A stretch of 64,000 bases of DNA, taken from positions 1 through 64,000 of the forward strand of contig NZ_QVRA01000013.1 of NCBI RefSeq assembly GCF_003591655.1, given 5' to 3'. The notes beneath the pieces were generated by a model, which did not search any database, had not been told where the DNA came from, and saw only the letters and a program-made list of their open reading frames with translations. Made by a program: the position numbers and the translations under genes. Positions 43,921 to 53,949 of the stretch are shown here, piece by piece; position 1 is the stretch's first letter, and each line of letters begins with the position of its first letter. Source of the stretch: Sphingobium terrigena. Its GTDB lineage: Bacteria; Pseudomonadota; Alphaproteobacteria; Sphingomonadales; Sphingomonadaceae.

Positions 43921-44265
43921 CTACAGGACGTCGCGCGCCTTTTCAGGGGGCCGGGCAATGACTGCGCCCTTGTCGGTGATGACGATGGCGCGCTCGATCA
44001 GGATCGGGTGCGCAGCCATGGCATCGAGAATCGCGGCGTCATCGCTGGTGTCGAGGCCGATCTCCCTCACCACGCTCTCGCCCTTGCGCAGCGCGTCGCG
44101 AGGCGTCAACCCGGCCTTCGCCAGCACGGCGGCAATCTCGGCGCGGCTGGGGGGCGTCTTGAGATATTCCACCACGCTCACGTCGACACCGGGCGTTTCC
44201 TGAAGGATCGCCAGCGCCGCGCGCGACTTGGAGCAGCGGGGATTATGCCAGATGGTGGCCTTCAT
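43921..44265 (-). CDS. arsC: ArsC-family arsenate reductase-like protein
   Basis: Thioredoxin-fold reductase; the 114 residues begin [21 protein letters not shown] with the active-site cysteine at about 11 (CxxS, followed by arginine), and later [31 protein letters not shown], the typical family C-terminus with the conserved Arg of ArsC. It works with glutaredoxin to reduce arsenate. No arsenic operon genes are present, so it may be a housekeeping Spx/ArsC relative. ATG overlaps the accC stop as ATGA. Confidence 0.88.
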   Translation of the reverse strand: MKATIWHNPRCSKSRAALAILQETPGVDVSVVEYLKTPPSRAEIAAVLAKAGLTPRDALRKGESVVREIGLDTSDDAAILDAMAAHPILIERAIVITDKGAVIARPPEKARDVL

Positions 44266-45614
44266 CCCTGTCCGTCCCGTGCCAACCACTCTTCCAGCCA
44301 CTTGATCGAATAGTCGCCGTTCAGGAACTCCGGGTCCTCCAGCAGCGCCTGATGCAGGGGGATCGTGGTTTTCATCCCTTCGATCACATATTCCTGCAAG
44401 GCGCGTTTCAGGCGCATGATGCAGCCTTCGCGGGTGCGGCCATAGACGATCAGCTTGCCGATCATGCTGTCATAATAGGGCGGCACCTTATAGCCCTGAT
44501 ACAGGCCGCTATCGACGCGGACATGCATCCCGCCGGGGACATGATAGCGGGTCACGGTGCCGGGCGATGGCGCGAAGGTGCGCGGGTCTTCGGCATTGAT
44601 GCGGCATTCGATGGCGTGACCGGTGAAGCGCAGATCCTCCTGCGCGACCGACAGAGGCTTGCCTTCGGCGATACGGATCTGCTCGCGGACCAGATCGACC
44701 CCGGTGATCATTTCGGTCACCGGATGTTCGACCTGAAGCCGGGTATTCATCTCGATGAAGTAGAATTCGCCATCTTCCCAGAGGAACTCGATCGTCCCCG
44801 CGCCGCGATAGCCCATATCGGCCATGGCTTTGGCGCAGATGCCGCCGATCCGGTCGCGGTCGGCCTGGCCAAGGATTGGAGAGGGAGCCTCTTCCAGTAC
44901 CTTCTGATGGCGGCGCTGGAGCGAACAGTCGCGTTCGCCCAGATGGATGGCATTGCCCTTGCCGTCGCCAAAGACCTGGATTTCGATATGGCGCGGATTG
45001 CCGAGATATTTTTCGAGATAGACGGTCGCGTCGCCAAAGGCCGCCTTCGCTTCCGACCCGGCCTGCTGCATCAGCGTTTCCAGATCATCAGGCGAGGTGC
45101 AGACCTTCATGCCGCGACCGCCGCCGCCGGACGCGGCCTTGATGATGACCGGATAGCCGGCCTTTTCCGCTATCGCCTTGGCTTCTTCCAGATCGCTGAT
45201 CGCGCCGTCGGAACCGGGAACGAGCGGCAGGCCGAGCGCGCCAGCGGTCCGCTTGGCCTCGATCTTGTCGCCCATGGTGCGGATATGTTCTGGCTTGGGG
45301 CCGACGAAGGCGATGCCATGGGCTTCGACGATTTCGGCGAATTTGGCGTTTTCGCTTAAGAAACCATAGCCCGGATGGATCGCGTCGGCGCCGCTGATTT
45401 CGGCGGCAGAGATGATCGCGGCAACGTTCAGATAGCTGTCCTTGGCGGCGGGCGGCCCGATGCAGATCGCCTCGTCGGCGAGCCGCACATGCATGGCGTC
45501 AGCGTCGGCGGTGGAATGGACCGCGACCGTCTTGATGCCCATTTCATGGCAGGCGCGGTGGATGCGCAGCGCGATTTCGCCGCGGTTGGCGATCAGCAGC
45601 TTTTCAATGGCCAT
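44262..45614 (-). CDS. accC: Acetyl-CoA carboxylase biotin carboxylase subunit
   Basis: Carboxylates biotin on AccB with ATP and bicarbonate in the first step of fatty-acid synthesis. The 450 residues show [17 protein letters not shown], the ATP-grasp glycine loop [12 protein letters not shown] (about 165-176), [27 protein letters not shown], and [13 protein letters not shown] with the catalytic Arg/Glu. A seven-residue upstream extension in frame is not conserved-looking. accB precedes it by 13 bases. Confidence 0.97.
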   Translation of the reverse strand: MAIEKLLIANRGEIALRIHRACHEMGIKTVAVHSTADADAMHVRLADEAICIGPPAAKDSYLNVAAIISAAEISGADAIHPGYGFLSENAKFAEIVEAHGIAFVGPKPEHIRTMGDKIEAKRTAGALGLPLVPGSDGAISDLEEAKAIAEKAGYPVIIKAASGGGGRGMKVCTSPDDLETLMQQAGSEAKAAFGDATVYLEKYLGNPRHIEIQVFGDGKGNAIHLGERDCSLQRRHQKVLEEAPSPILGQADRDRIGGICAKAMADMGYRGAGTIEFLWEDGEFYFIEMNTRLQVEHPVTEMITGVDLVREQIRIAEGKPLSVAQEDLRFTGHAIECRINAEDPRTFAPSPGTVTRYHVPGGMHVRVDSGLYQGYKVPPYYDSMIGKLIVYGRTREGCIMRLKRALQEYVIEGMKTTIPLHQALLEDPEFLNGDYSIKWLEEWLARDGQG

Positions 45615-45627
45615 GGGTGTCGCGGCC

Positions 45628-46104
45628 TTATTCAATGACGATCAGCGGCTGGTCGAACTCGACCGGCTGGCCATTGTCGACCAGCACGGCCTTGACCGTG
45701 CCCGACGTCGGCGCGGCAATCGCGTTCATGACCTTCATCGCCTCGATGATCAGGACCGTCTCGCCAGCGGCGACCTGCGCGCCGATACGGGCGAAGGGCG
45801 CTGCGCCCGGCTCGGCCGACAGATAGGCAGTGCCGACGATCGGCGAACGGACCATCGTGCCCGAAGGGGCTGCCGGTTCGGCGGCGGGCGCGGCCACCGG
45901 AGCCGCAACAGGGGCGGCGGGAGCAGGGGCGTAGGATGGCGCATAAATGGGCGCGCCGCCGCCAGCCTTGCGGGCGACGCGAATCTTGCGATCGCCATCT
46001 TCGACCTCGATCTCGGTCAGGTGGGTATCGTCGAGCAGCGCGGCCAGTTCACGCACCAGCGCGACATCCACCTGCATTGCGCCCTTTTCCTGCTTGTCGT
46101 TCAT
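45628..46104 (-). CDS. accB: Acetyl-CoA carboxylase biotin carboxyl carrier protein
   Basis: Carries the biotin for AccC and the carboxyltransferase. The 158 residues have an N-terminal helical region, a Pro/Ala-rich linker (about 50-80), and the biotinyl domain with the EAMKVMN motif that holds the biotinylated Lys. Start at 46104 ([13 protein letters not shown]) after an AAGGGT site; the frame extends 24 codons further up without sense. Confidence 0.95.
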   Translation of the reverse strand: MNDKQEKGAMQVDVALVRELAALLDDTHLTEIEVEDGDRKIRVARKAGGGAPIYAPSYAPAPAAPVAAPVAAPAAEPAAPSGTMVRSPIVGTAYLSAEPGAAPFARIGAQVAAGETVLIIEAMKVMNAIAAPTSGTVKAVLVDNGQPVEFDQPLIVIE

Positions 46105-46211
46105 GGTTGACCCTTGTTTCGCATCTAGACTTGATAATTGCGGCCAGCGCCTATGCCGATTTGCGCCAGAGCGCAACTTTGTAGCGTTCGTCCGAAGCAG
46201 CGCAATGGCCG

Positions 46212-46652
46212 CTAGAGTTCCAGCGCAGCTTCCAGCGCGAGCATATAGGACATCGGCCCAAAGCCTGCGATCGTCCCCCTGGCGGCCATGCCGACATAAC
46301 TTTTGTGGCGGAATGGCTCACGCTTGTGCGGGTTGGACAGATGAACCTCGATCACCGGCACGGTAATGCCCTTGATCGCATCGTGCAGCGCGACCGACGT
46401 ATGGGTCAGCCCGCCGGGGTTGAGGATGACGGCATGGGCAGCCTCCTGATTGGCTTCCTGCAACCAGTCGATCAGATGGCCTTCATGGTTGGACTGGCGA
46501 AAATCGATCGCGACATGGGCGCGGGTCGCTGCATCCTCCATCCGCTCGGCAATATCGTCCAGCGTGTCATAGCCGTAAATTTCAGGCTCGCGCGTCCCCA
46601 GCATGTTGAGGTTGGGACCGTTGAGCACATAGATTTTGCGCGTTTCCGCCAC
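46212..46652 (-). CDS. aroQ: Type II 3-dehydroquinate dehydratase
   Basis: Shikimate-pathway dehydratase forming 3-dehydroshikimate. The 146 residues are typical: IYVLNGPNLNMLGTREPEIYG with the catalytic Tyr, DFRQSNHEGHLIDWL, ILNPGGLTHTSVALHDAI with the substrate-binding Asn/His, and EVHLSNPHKREPFRH. The start codon is GTG. Upstream of accB-accC on the same strand, the usual alphaproteobacterial order; it diverges from thiSG. Confidence 0.96.
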   Translation of the reverse strand: MAETRKIYVLNGPNLNMLGTREPEIYGYDTLDDIAERMEDAATRAHVAIDFRQSNHEGHLIDWLQEANQEAAHAVILNPGGLTHTSVALHDAIKGITVPVIEVHLSNPHKREPFRHKSYVGMAARGTIAGFGPMSYMLALEAALEL

Positions 46653-46776
46653 GGCGATCCCCCTTGGTTGTTGCGAGCAGGGGACAAGCGCCCCTATATG
46701 CGGCGACGATCTTTAGCCTTTCGTGTCGCGCCAAGTCGAGACACGTTTCCATCTTGCATGAACGGGACCGCATATC

Positions 46777-47778
46777 GTGAGCGTCGACGGCACCATTTCC
46801 ATCCATATCAATGGCGAACATCGCCGCGTGCGCGACGGGCTGACACTGGCCCAATTGGCAAGCGAACTGGGCTTTGTGCCGGAAAAGGTGGCGGTGGAGC
46901 GCAATCTGGAGGTCGTGCCGCGTTCGACACTGGCGCAGGTCATGGTCGAGGATGGCGACGAGCTGGAAATCGTGCATTTTGTTGGTGGTGGCGATGTCGC
47001 CTCGGTGGCCGACGACAGCTGGTCCGTCGCAGGCAAGACGTTCCGCTCGCGCCTGATCGTGGGCACCGGCAAATATAAGAGTTTCGAGCAGAATGCGGCG
47101 GCGGTGGCGGCGTCGGGGGCGGAGATCGTCACCGTCGCAGTGCGCCGCGTCAATGTGTCGGACCCCAAGGCACCGATGCTGACCGACTTTATCGACCCCA
47201 AGGTCATCACCTATCTGCCCAATACGGCGGGCTGCTTCACCGGCGAGGATGCGATCCGCACGCTGCGGCTGGCGCGCGAGGCGGGCGGTTGGGAGCTGGT
47301 CAAGCTGGAGGTGCTCGGCGAAGCGCGGACCCTCTATCCCGATATGGTCGAAACGCTCCGCGCGACCGAGATTTTGGCCAAGGAAGGCTTCAAGCCGATG
47401 GTCTATTGCGTCGATGATCCGATTGCGGCCAAGCGGCTGGAGGATGTCGGCGCAGTGGCGATCATGCCGCTGGGCGCGCCGATCGGATCCGGCCTCGGCA
47501 TCCAGAACCGCGTCACCATCCGCCTGATCGTCGAAGGCACCAAATTGCCGGTGCTGGTGGATGCCGGTGTCGGCACTGCGTCCGAAGCGGCACAGGCGAT
47601 GGAACTGGGCTGTACCGGCGTGCTGATGAACACCGCGATCGCCGAAGCGAAAGACCCGGTGCTGATGGCCGCCGCGATGAAGGCGGGTGTGGAAGCGGGC
47701 CGCATGGCCTATCGTGCCGGGCGCATGGGCAAGCGTATGTACGCCGATCCGTCCAGTCCGCTGGCAGGCCTTATTTGA
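46777..47778 (+). CDS. thiG: Fused sulfur carrier ThiS and thiazole synthase ThiG
   Basis: The first 72 residues form the ubiquitin-like ThiS ([20 protein letters not shown] ... [12 protein letters not shown] at 70-72). The rest is ThiG, a TIM barrel that builds the thiazole ring of thiamine from DXP, with [12 protein letters not shown] (about 90-101), VKLEVLG for the Schiff-base lysine, and the phosphate-binding [21 protein letters not shown]. In separate ThiS the last Gly carries the thiocarboxylate; here the chain continues with DVASVADD. Start is GTG. No TPP riboswitch and no thiO, thiF or thiE lie nearby. Confidence 0.95.
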   Translation: MSVDGTISIHINGEHRRVRDGLTLAQLASELGFVPEKVAVERNLEVVPRSTLAQVMVEDGDELEIVHFVGGGDVASVADDSWSVAGKTFRSRLIVGTGKYKSFEQNAAAVAASGAEIVTVAVRRVNVSDPKAPMLTDFIDPKVITYLPNTAGCFTGEDAIRTLRLAREAGGWELVKLEVLGEARTLYPDMVETLRATEILAKEGFKPMVYCVDDPIAAKRLEDVGAVAIMPLGAPIGSGLGIQNRVTIRLIVEGTKLPVLVDAGVGTASEAAQAMELGCTGVLMNTAIAEAKDPVLMAAAMKAGVEAGRMAYRAGRMGKRMYADPSSPLAGLI

Positions 47779-47800
47779 CACGGCTTGACCTACCCCCGGG

Positions 47801-47870
47801 CGCTTCGAGCGAAGTTGAGAAGCCGATAGCATGGTGTCCGTGTTTCTCGACCAGGCTCGAAACGAACGGA
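47801..47870. repeat. REP-like repeats between thiSG and the CoA-transferase genes
   Basis: TTCGAGCGAAGTTGAGAAGCC (47804-47824) is a partial direct copy, and the inverse of CGTTCGTTTCGAGC, three bases, GTCGAGAAAC lies at 47839-47869. The second matches the unit inside coaBC (8973-9000) except mainly for the three central bases. Together they can fold as one large stem. Confidence 0.75.
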
Positions 47871-47954
47871 GGGTGGCTTTTCGCCCATGCAGCAAATTGA
47901 CCATTGCCCATCTTGTCGCCTATGGGCTGAGGCAAGTTGAGGAGGAGAATAGCG

Positions 47955-48665
47955 ATGGTGAACAAGCTCTACCCCGATGCCGCGTCCGCGCTGGAAGGCC
48001 TCCTCTTTGACGGTATGCATTTATGCGCGGGTGGCTTTGGCCTGTGCGGCATTCCCGAACGACTGATCGACGCGATCCGCGATTCGGGCGTCAAGGATCT
48101 GACCATCGCGTCCAACAATGCCGGTATCGACGGCGAGGGGCTGGGCAAGCTGCTCCGCACCCGGCAGGTCAAGAAGATGATCTCCTCCTATGTCGGCGAG
48201 AATAAGGAATTTGAACGCCAATATCTGGCGGGCGAGCTGGAGGTGGAATTCTGTCCGCAGGGGACGCTGGCAGAACGCTGCCGCGCTGGCGGGGCGGGCA
48301 TCCCTGGCTTCTATACCAAGACCGGCGTTGGGACTGCCGTGGCCGAAGGCAAGGAAGTCAAGACTTTCGACGGGCAGGACTATATCCTCGAACGCGGCAT
48401 CTTTGCCGATGTGGCCGTCATCAAAGGCTGGAAGGCGGACGAGAGCGGCAACCTGATCTTCCGCAAGACCGCGCGCAACTTCAACCAGCCGATGGCGACC
48501 GCTGCCAAAATCTGCGTCGCCGAAGTCGAGGAGGTGGTGCCGACCGGTAGCCTGGACCCGGATGCGATCCACCTGCCCGGTATCTATGTGAAGCGCATGA
48601 TCATTGGCGCGCCCTATGACAAGAAGATCGAATTCCGCACTGTTCGTCAGAAGGAAGCCGCATAA
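47955..48665 (+). CDS. scoA: 3-oxoacid CoA-transferase subunit A
   Basis: Moves CoA from succinyl-CoA to acetoacetate or another 3-oxoacid, allowing ketone-body or polyhydroxybutyrate-derived carbon to be used. The 236 residues show the subunit A signature [54 protein letters not shown] and KIEFRTV. GGAGGAG lies eight bases before the ATG at 47955. The gene overlaps scoB as TAATG, as for a tightly coupled heterodimer. Confidence 0.95.
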   Translation: MVNKLYPDAASALEGLLFDGMHLCAGGFGLCGIPERLIDAIRDSGVKDLTIASNNAGIDGEGLGKLLRTRQVKKMISSYVGENKEFERQYLAGELEVEFCPQGTLAERCRAGGAGIPGFYTKTGVGTAVAEGKEVKTFDGQDYILERGIFADVAVIKGWKADESGNLIFRKTARNFNQPMATAAKICVAEVEEVVPTGSLDPDAIHLPGIYVKRMIIGAPYDKKIEFRTVRQKEAA

Positions 48666-49324
48666 TGACGTCGCATGATGGCATCGCCAAGGGCTGGACC
48701 CGTGATGAAATGGCTGCTCGCGCGGCCAAGGAGCTGCAAGACGGTTTCTACGTCAACCTTGGCATCGGTATCCCGACTTTGGTGGCGAACCATATCCCGG
48801 CTGGGGTTGAAGTGACGCTCCAGTCGGAAAACGGGATGCTGGGCATCGGCCCTTTCCCCTACGAGGGCGAAGAGGATGCAGACCTGATCAATGCGGGCAA
48901 GCAGACGATCAGCGAATTGCCGCAGACCGCCTATTTCAGCTCGGCCGACAGCTTTGCCATGATCCGCGGCGGGCATATCGACCTCACCGTCCTGGGCGCG
49001 ATGGAGATTGCCGAAAATGGCGACATCGCCAACTGGATGATCCCCGGCAAGATGATCAAGGGCATGGGCGGCGCGATGGATCTGGTCGCGGGCGTCAAGA
49101 AGATCATCGTCGTGATGGAACATACGTCGAAAAATGGCGATCCCAAATTCATCCCGTCCTGCACCCTGCCGCTGACCGGCAAGAATGTGGTCGACATGAT
49201 CATCACCGACCTGTGCGTGTTCCAGCGCCCCGACCATGACAGCCCGTTCAAGCTGGTTGAAATGGCGCCCGGCGTGACGGCGGAGGACATCGCCGCCAAG
49301 ACCACCGCCCATTATCTGGTCTGA
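48665..49324 (+). CDS. scoB: 3-oxoacid CoA-transferase subunit B
   Basis: Catalytic partner of subunit A. The 219 residues contain [21 protein letters not shown] and the [10 protein letters not shown] motif, whose Glu (about 58) forms the CoA thioester. Further [19 protein letters not shown] and [19 protein letters not shown] are typical. Coupled to scoA; a HIT gene follows after seven bases. Confidence 0.95.
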   Translation: MTSHDGIAKGWTRDEMAARAAKELQDGFYVNLGIGIPTLVANHIPAGVEVTLQSENGMLGIGPFPYEGEEDADLINAGKQTISELPQTAYFSSADSFAMIRGGHIDLTVLGAMEIAENGDIANWMIPGKMIKGMGGAMDLVAGVKKIIVVMEHTSKNGDPKFIPSCTLPLTGKNVVDMIITDLCVFQRPDHDSPFKLVEMAPGVTAEDIAAKTTAHYLV

Positions 49325-49331
49325 CAGCGTC

Positions 49332-49772
49332 ATGAGCCTCGACGGTATTTATGATGAGGGCAATGTCTTTGCCCTCATCCTTGCGGGCAAGATCCCTTCG
49401 GTCACCCTCTATGAGGATGCCGATACCCTCTGCTTCCTGGATATCCAGCCCCAGTCAAAGGGTCATGCGCTGGTCATTTCCAAATGGTCGAAGGCGCGGA
49501 ACATATTGGAGATTGAGGAGGATGCGCTGGCGCAGGTGATGGCGACGACCCGCAAGGTCGCGACTGCCATCCGTGCGGCGTTGAACCCCGACGGCCTGCA
49601 TATCGCCCAGTTCAACGGCGCGGCCGCGGGGCAGACCGTGTTCCACCTCCACGTCCATATTGTGCCGCGCTGGGCGGGGCAGGCGACTGGCTTTGCCGCG
49701 CATGGGCAGGGCGGGTTTGCCGACGCCGACGCGCTCAAAGCGCTGGCGCAAGAGATTCGCGCGCACCTCTGA
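49332..49772 (+). CDS. HIT-family nucleotide-binding protein
   Basis: Histidine-triad hydrolase or transferase acting on nucleoside phosphoramidates or AMP esters. The 146 residues end the core with QTVFHLHVHIVPRW, where HLHVH (about 103-107) is the histidine triad and the middle His is the nucleophile. N-terminal segments NVFALILAGKIPSVTLYEDADTLCFLDIQPQSKGHALV are also classic. Seven bases after scoB, so probably co-transcribed. Zinc-binding residues of the Hint type are not apparent. Confidence 0.93.
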   Translation: MSLDGIYDEGNVFALILAGKIPSVTLYEDADTLCFLDIQPQSKGHALVISKWSKARNILEIEEDALAQVMATTRKVATAIRAALNPDGLHIAQFNGAAAGQTVFHLHVHIVPRWAGQATGFAAHGQGGFADADALKALAQEIRAHL

Positions 49773-49796
49773 TGCGCCCTCATCGCTTTATGGCGC

Positions 49797-51122
49797 GTGC
49801 CCCCCTTTTTGCCGGCGGACGCTGATATGGGCCTGCGTCCCTTCAATGTGCCCGGTGCGCGGCTGGCGCTCCGGACAAAGCGGCCCAGTCCGCTGTTTCA
49901 GGGACAGCGCGGTGAGAGCGAGGTCATCCTCGACTTGTCGCGCTTGCTGTCGCGTTCCTTCCACCCCGCGCCGACCGGCATCGACCGGGTGGAATATGTC
50001 TATGCCCGCGAATTGCTGGAGCGAATTCCCGATCGGTTGTCCTTTGCCGCAGTCCACCCGGCGGGCGGCTATTATGGTCGCTTGAATAGCGCTGCCGTGC
50101 GCCAGTTTCTGGCCTTTACCGCCGCCAAATGGCGCAATGCCGGGGTGGCCGACGCGCGTGAGGGCCGGGCCGCGACGGTGCGGCACATGTTCGCCCTGCG
50201 CCCCCGCCCGGTGCCACGCGCGACCGGGCCGCGCCTCTATTTGCAGGTGTCGCCGCACCATCTGGACGATGCCGATCAGGTCGGGGCGATCCTGCGCGCC
50301 GAGGGCGCGAAATTCGTGACGCTGGTGCATGATGTGATCCCGCTCAGCCACCCCGAATATGCCAGGCCGCAGGGCGCGGACGAACATCGGCGGCGGGTGC
50401 AAACGATCGACCGCTTCGCCAGCGGCATCATCGGCAACAGCCAGGCGACGATCGATGCGCTGGAACCACATATGGCGAGCGGGCTGGCGGGGCGCGCCGT
50501 CCGCGTCGCGCATTTCGGCGCAGACGCCCCCGACATATTTGGCGGCCGGGGCGAAGTGCTGCCCGACCGGCCCTATTTCGTCTATATTTCGACCATCGAA
50601 CCGCGCAAGAATCACCTGCTGCTGCTGACCATCTGGCGAAGGCTGGTCGAGCAATTGGGCGATGCCGCGCCGGTGCTGGTGCTGATTGGCCGGCGCGGTT
50701 GGGAAAATGAGAATGTCGTCGACCTGCTCGATCGCGCCGAAGCGCTGAGCGGCCATGTGATCGAGGCGGGTGAAGTGTCTGACACGCGGATGCAGGCACT
50801 GGTCGCCAATGCGCGTGCGATGCTGATGCCTTCCTTTGCCGAAGGGTTCGGGATGCCGGTGATTGAAGCGCTGGCCGCAGGCGTCCCGGTGATATGCAGC
50901 GACATCATGGCCCATCGCGAAGTGGGCGGCGATGCCCCCGATTATCTCGATCCGCTCGACGGGCTGGGCTGGATGAAGACGATTCGCAGCTATAGTCAGC
51001 CGGATTCGCCTAATCGTGCGGCGCAGATCGCCCGGCTGTCGGTCTGGCGCGCGCCGACCTGGCGCGACTATTTCGACATTGTGACCGACTTGCTTGAAGA
51101 TGTGACAGCGTCTGTTTCTTGA
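49797..51122 (+). CDS. GT4-family glycosyltransferase
   Basis: The C-terminal domain holds the retaining GT-B features: YFVYISTIEPRKNH, LVLIGRRGWEN, and MPSFAEGFGMPVIEALAAGVPVICSD (about 342-368) with the E-x7-E nucleotide-sugar motif. The N-terminal domain begins LDLSRLLSRSFHPAPTGIDRVEYVYARELL, a pattern of capsule/O-antigen glycosyltransferases. GTG at 49797 or ATG at 49827 may be the start. It heads a plus-strand run with the KpsC-like and KpsS-like genes, so surface polysaccharide assembly is likely. Confidence 0.87.
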   Translation: MPPFLPADADMGLRPFNVPGARLALRTKRPSPLFQGQRGESEVILDLSRLLSRSFHPAPTGIDRVEYVYARELLERIPDRLSFAAVHPAGGYYGRLNSAAVRQFLAFTAAKWRNAGVADAREGRAATVRHMFALRPRPVPRATGPRLYLQVSPHHLDDADQVGAILRAEGAKFVTLVHDVIPLSHPEYARPQGADEHRRRVQTIDRFASGIIGNSQATIDALEPHMASGLAGRAVRVAHFGADAPDIFGGRGEVLPDRPYFVYISTIEPRKNHLLLLTIWRRLVEQLGDAAPVLVLIGRRGWENENVVDLLDRAEALSGHVIEAGEVSDTRMQALVANARAMLMPSFAEGFGMPVIEALAAGVPVICSDIMAHREVGGDAPDYLDPLDGLGWMKTIRSYSQPDSPNRAAQIARLSVWRAPTWRDYFDIVTDLLEDVTASVS

Positions 51123-51159
51123 CCTTGCACTGGCGTAAGCCCATGACTTTGCCGCGATC

Positions 51160-52674
51160 ATGATGTCCACGCCCTTCCTGCGGTCCCCGCCCTTTCCCGG
51201 CATTGCCCCCTCGCTCGCAGCCGTCAGCCTGATGCGCGACGCGGGTGACGCTGCTGTGCCGGTCGGTGACGATGTACTGGACGCGATCATAGCGGCGCGG
51301 GTCGGCGGCACATTCTGGGGCGCGTTATCTGATGGAGTGGGCGTTGAGCGCGATCCCTGGGCGCTGGTTACGCAAGCGGAGTCGATACGCGCGCAGGCTG
51401 ATGATGAGATCGCGCTGATCGCAGGCCTGCTTGGCGTCCCGGTGATCGGTCCTGATGATGCGGTCATCGACCCGGCGCAGTTGCGCGTTTCCCTCAAGGC
51501 GCGAATCGCAGCCGCCCGATACCGCGACTGTTTCACCGGCCAGCCGGTCGATGCGATGCAGGCGGTGACGCAGCTGGCCGACTGGCGACGGCATATCGAT
51601 GGCAATCGCGGGATCGTGGCGGCCAGCGGCATGGCCTTCTGGAAGCGCGACGCGATCCGCCATTTCCTGTGGGATGGCATGGCTTCTCCGCCCTTCCTGT
51701 CCGCCGACCGGGGCTTGCGTCGCGCCCGGCGGGAAAAGGGCGCGCTGGCGGTCTGGCCATCGCGTGTTCCCGTCACATTGCCGCAGGATGCGATGGATCA
51801 GGGCGTCGCGCTGGCGCGGGTGGAGGACGGCTTTTTGCGATCGCGCGGACTGGGGGCGGGGCTGCACCCGCCCGGATCGGTCGTGGTCGATCGCACCGGC
51901 ATTTATTATAATGCGCGCGCGTCCAATGATCTGGAAACGCTGTTGGCGACGCACGACTTTCCGCCTGCGCTGGTCGATCGCGCCCGTCGCTTGCGGGAAA
52001 AAGTCTGCGCGACCGGTGTGACCAAATATGGGCCGGAAGCGGGGCGGATGATCGACCTGCCGGTGGGCAAGCGCACGGTATTGGCGATCGGCCAGGTCGA
52101 TGACGATCTGTCGGTGCGGCTGGGCGGGGCTGGGGTCGATGGCAATCTCGATTTTCTGATGCGGGTGCGCCGGGCCGAACCGGATGCGTGGATTATCTAT
52201 CGCCCCCATCCCGACGTGCAGGCGGGGCATCGCAAGGGGCATTTGCCTGACGCGACCGTCCTGGCCCATGCCGACGCGATCGACACCGGCGCGCCCTTGA
52301 TGGAGCTGGTGCAGGCAATTGATGAATTGCATGTCCTTTCTTCCCTGACCGGTTTCGAGGCGCTGATGCGCGGCCGTTCCGTTACGGTCCACGGTATGCC
52401 CTTCTACGCGGGCTGGGGGCTGACACGCGATCTGGCCAAGCCCAGCGCACGGCGCGGGCGTCAACTCAGCGTGGATCAGCTTGTCGCGGCGGCGCTCATT
52501 CTCTATCCTCGCTATCTCGATCCGGTAACGCAGTTGCCGTGCGGTCCGGAAATCATGGTGGACCGCATGGCGGATGGATCGACGCCGCCGATGACCTGGC
52601 TCATCGCGTTGCGGGCGCTACAGGGGAAGTTTCGCCGATTTATGACCTTGTTCGCTGAGTTTCTACATGGCTGA
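51160..52674 (+). CDS. KpsC-like capsule polysaccharide protein, single module
   Basis: Matches the capsule synthesis family (KpsC/LipA): VWPSRVPVTLPQDAMDQGVALARVEDGFLRSRGLGAGLHPPGSVVVDRTGIYYNARASNDLE, DPDAWIIYRPHPDVQ-like segment, LSSLTGFEALMRGRSVTVHGMPFYAGWGLTRD. In E. coli KpsC and KpsS build the beta-Kdo linker on lysophosphatidylglycerol. KpsC usually has two glycosyltransferase modules in about 680 residues; this protein has 504 residues, with one clear module at about 170-470 and a divergent first 160. The next gene, KpsS-like, overlaps it by eight bases. Confidence 0.85.
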   Translation: MMSTPFLRSPPFPGIAPSLAAVSLMRDAGDAAVPVGDDVLDAIIAARVGGTFWGALSDGVGVERDPWALVTQAESIRAQADDEIALIAGLLGVPVIGPDDAVIDPAQLRVSLKARIAAARYRDCFTGQPVDAMQAVTQLADWRRHIDGNRGIVAASGMAFWKRDAIRHFLWDGMASPPFLSADRGLRRARREKGALAVWPSRVPVTLPQDAMDQGVALARVEDGFLRSRGLGAGLHPPGSVVVDRTGIYYNARASNDLETLLATHDFPPALVDRARRLREKVCATGVTKYGPEAGRMIDLPVGKRTVLAIGQVDDDLSVRLGGAGVDGNLDFLMRVRRAEPDAWIIYRPHPDVQAGHRKGHLPDATVLAHADAIDTGAPLMELVQAIDELHVLSSLTGFEALMRGRSVTVHGMPFYAGWGLTRDLAKPSARRGRQLSVDQLVAAALILYPRYLDPVTQLPCGPEIMVDRMADGSTPPMTWLIALRALQGKFRRFMTLFAEFLHG

Positions 52675-53947
52675 CGGCCCATCAAAGACGTTTCTGTTCC
52701 TGCAAGGGCCGCATGGTCCCTATTTTGCGATGCTGGCCGAGGCTTTGCGGGCGCGGGGTCATGCTGCGCTGCGAATCAACATCAATGGCGGCGACAAGGT
52801 CGACTGGCCCGAAGATGCGACTGATTATCGCGGCACCTTCCGCAACTGGCCGCTCTTCTTTGACGATTTCATCGTTACCCATGGCGTCACTGACCTGATC
52901 CTCTATGGTGATTGCCGTCCCTATCATGCGCGCGCGCATGGCATGGCGCGCTTGCGCGACCTGCGCGTCCATGTGGTGGAGGAAGGCTATATCCGCCCCG
53001 ATTTCCTGACACTTCAGGCCGATGGCGTGAACGGCAATTCCACCCTGCCACTCGACCCGCAATGGTATCGCGACCAGGCGCTGGGCCTGCCCGCGCTCGA
53101 CGAGAATCAGCCGACGATCCCGTCCAATTTCAGCACCCGCGCCCGCAATACCATGCGCACCGGCCTTGCCGCGGCCGTGTTGCGGCCCCTGTTCCCCTTT
53201 TACCGCACCCATAGGCCGCACAGTTTCCTGATGGAATCGCTGTCCTGGGCGCGCAAACTGATGATGCGTCGCCGCGATATGCAGCAGTCTGCGCAAGCCT
53301 GGGCCAAGGTGGAAGGGAAGCGCTATTTCACCCTGCCGTTGCAGCTCAATTCCGATTATCAGCTGCGCATCCACTCGCCCTTTGGGGACATGCGCGCGGC
53401 GTTGCGTTTCGTCATCAAAAGCTTTGCCCATCATGCCCCCGCCGACGTGCTGCTGGTCATCAAGCAACATCCGCTCGATTCCGGCCTGGTCGCCTGGGAT
53501 CGGCTGATCCGGCGGCTGGCGACCGATTATGGCGTGGCGGATCGCATTCATTATCTGTCGGACTGGGACATCGCCGAAGTCGTGCAAAAGGCGGTTGGCG
53601 TTGTCACTGTCAACAGCACGGTCGGCACGCTGGCGCTTAACAGCGGCAAGCCGGTCGTGGTCCTTGGTCATGCAGTGTACAAGGTGCCCGGCATGGTCAG
53701 CGTGAAGGGTCTGGACGATTTTTGGTCTGATCCCGCCCCGCCCGACATGGCGCTCTATTCTGCGTTCCGCCAGGTATTGGCCGATCGCTGCCTCATTCGC
53801 GGTGGCCTGTTGAGCGATGAAGGCTTGCAGATGCTGGTCGACAATGCGGCGGATCGACTAGCGCCGGCGGCGCAAATAGCCCGCCAACATCTGAAACTGG
53901 TCACGCCCAAGGTCAGCGATTTCATCGCATCGAACACCGCGCCCTGA
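52667..53947 (+). CDS. kpsS: KpsS-like capsule polysaccharide protein
   Basis: 426 residues beginning TFLFLQGPHGPYFAMLAEALRARGHAALRININGGD, with VVEEGYIRPDFLTLQADGVN, FTLPLQLNSDYQLRIHSPF, LLVIKQHPLDSG and VTVNSTVGTLALNSGKPVVVLG: all are KpsS/LipB patterns. With the KpsC-like protein it would make the Kdo linker of group 2 type capsule or a comparable sphingomonad capsule. Transporter genes (kpsMT, kpsED) are not in the window. modA faces it, with the stops two bases apart. Confidence 0.9.
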   Translation: MADGPSKTFLFLQGPHGPYFAMLAEALRARGHAALRININGGDKVDWPEDATDYRGTFRNWPLFFDDFIVTHGVTDLILYGDCRPYHARAHGMARLRDLRVHVVEEGYIRPDFLTLQADGVNGNSTLPLDPQWYRDQALGLPALDENQPTIPSNFSTRARNTMRTGLAAAVLRPLFPFYRTHRPHSFLMESLSWARKLMMRRRDMQQSAQAWAKVEGKRYFTLPLQLNSDYQLRIHSPFGDMRAALRFVIKSFAHHAPADVLLVIKQHPLDSGLVAWDRLIRRLATDYGVADRIHYLSDWDIAEVVQKAVGVVTVNSTVGTLALNSGKPVVVLGHAVYKVPGMVSVKGLDDFWSDPAPPDMALYSAFRQVLADRCLIRGGLLSDEGLQMLVDNAADRLAPAAQIARQHLKLVTPKVSDFIASNTAP

Positions 53948-53949
53948 CC

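Noticed and set aside
46653-46776. TPP riboswitch before thiSG
   Set aside because: The conserved CTGAGA and the other core elements of the thi box are missing, and the gap is only 124 bases.
49788-51776. 662-codon open frame on the minus strand
   Set aside because: It covers the GT4 and KpsC-like genes antisense and shows no recognisable domain.
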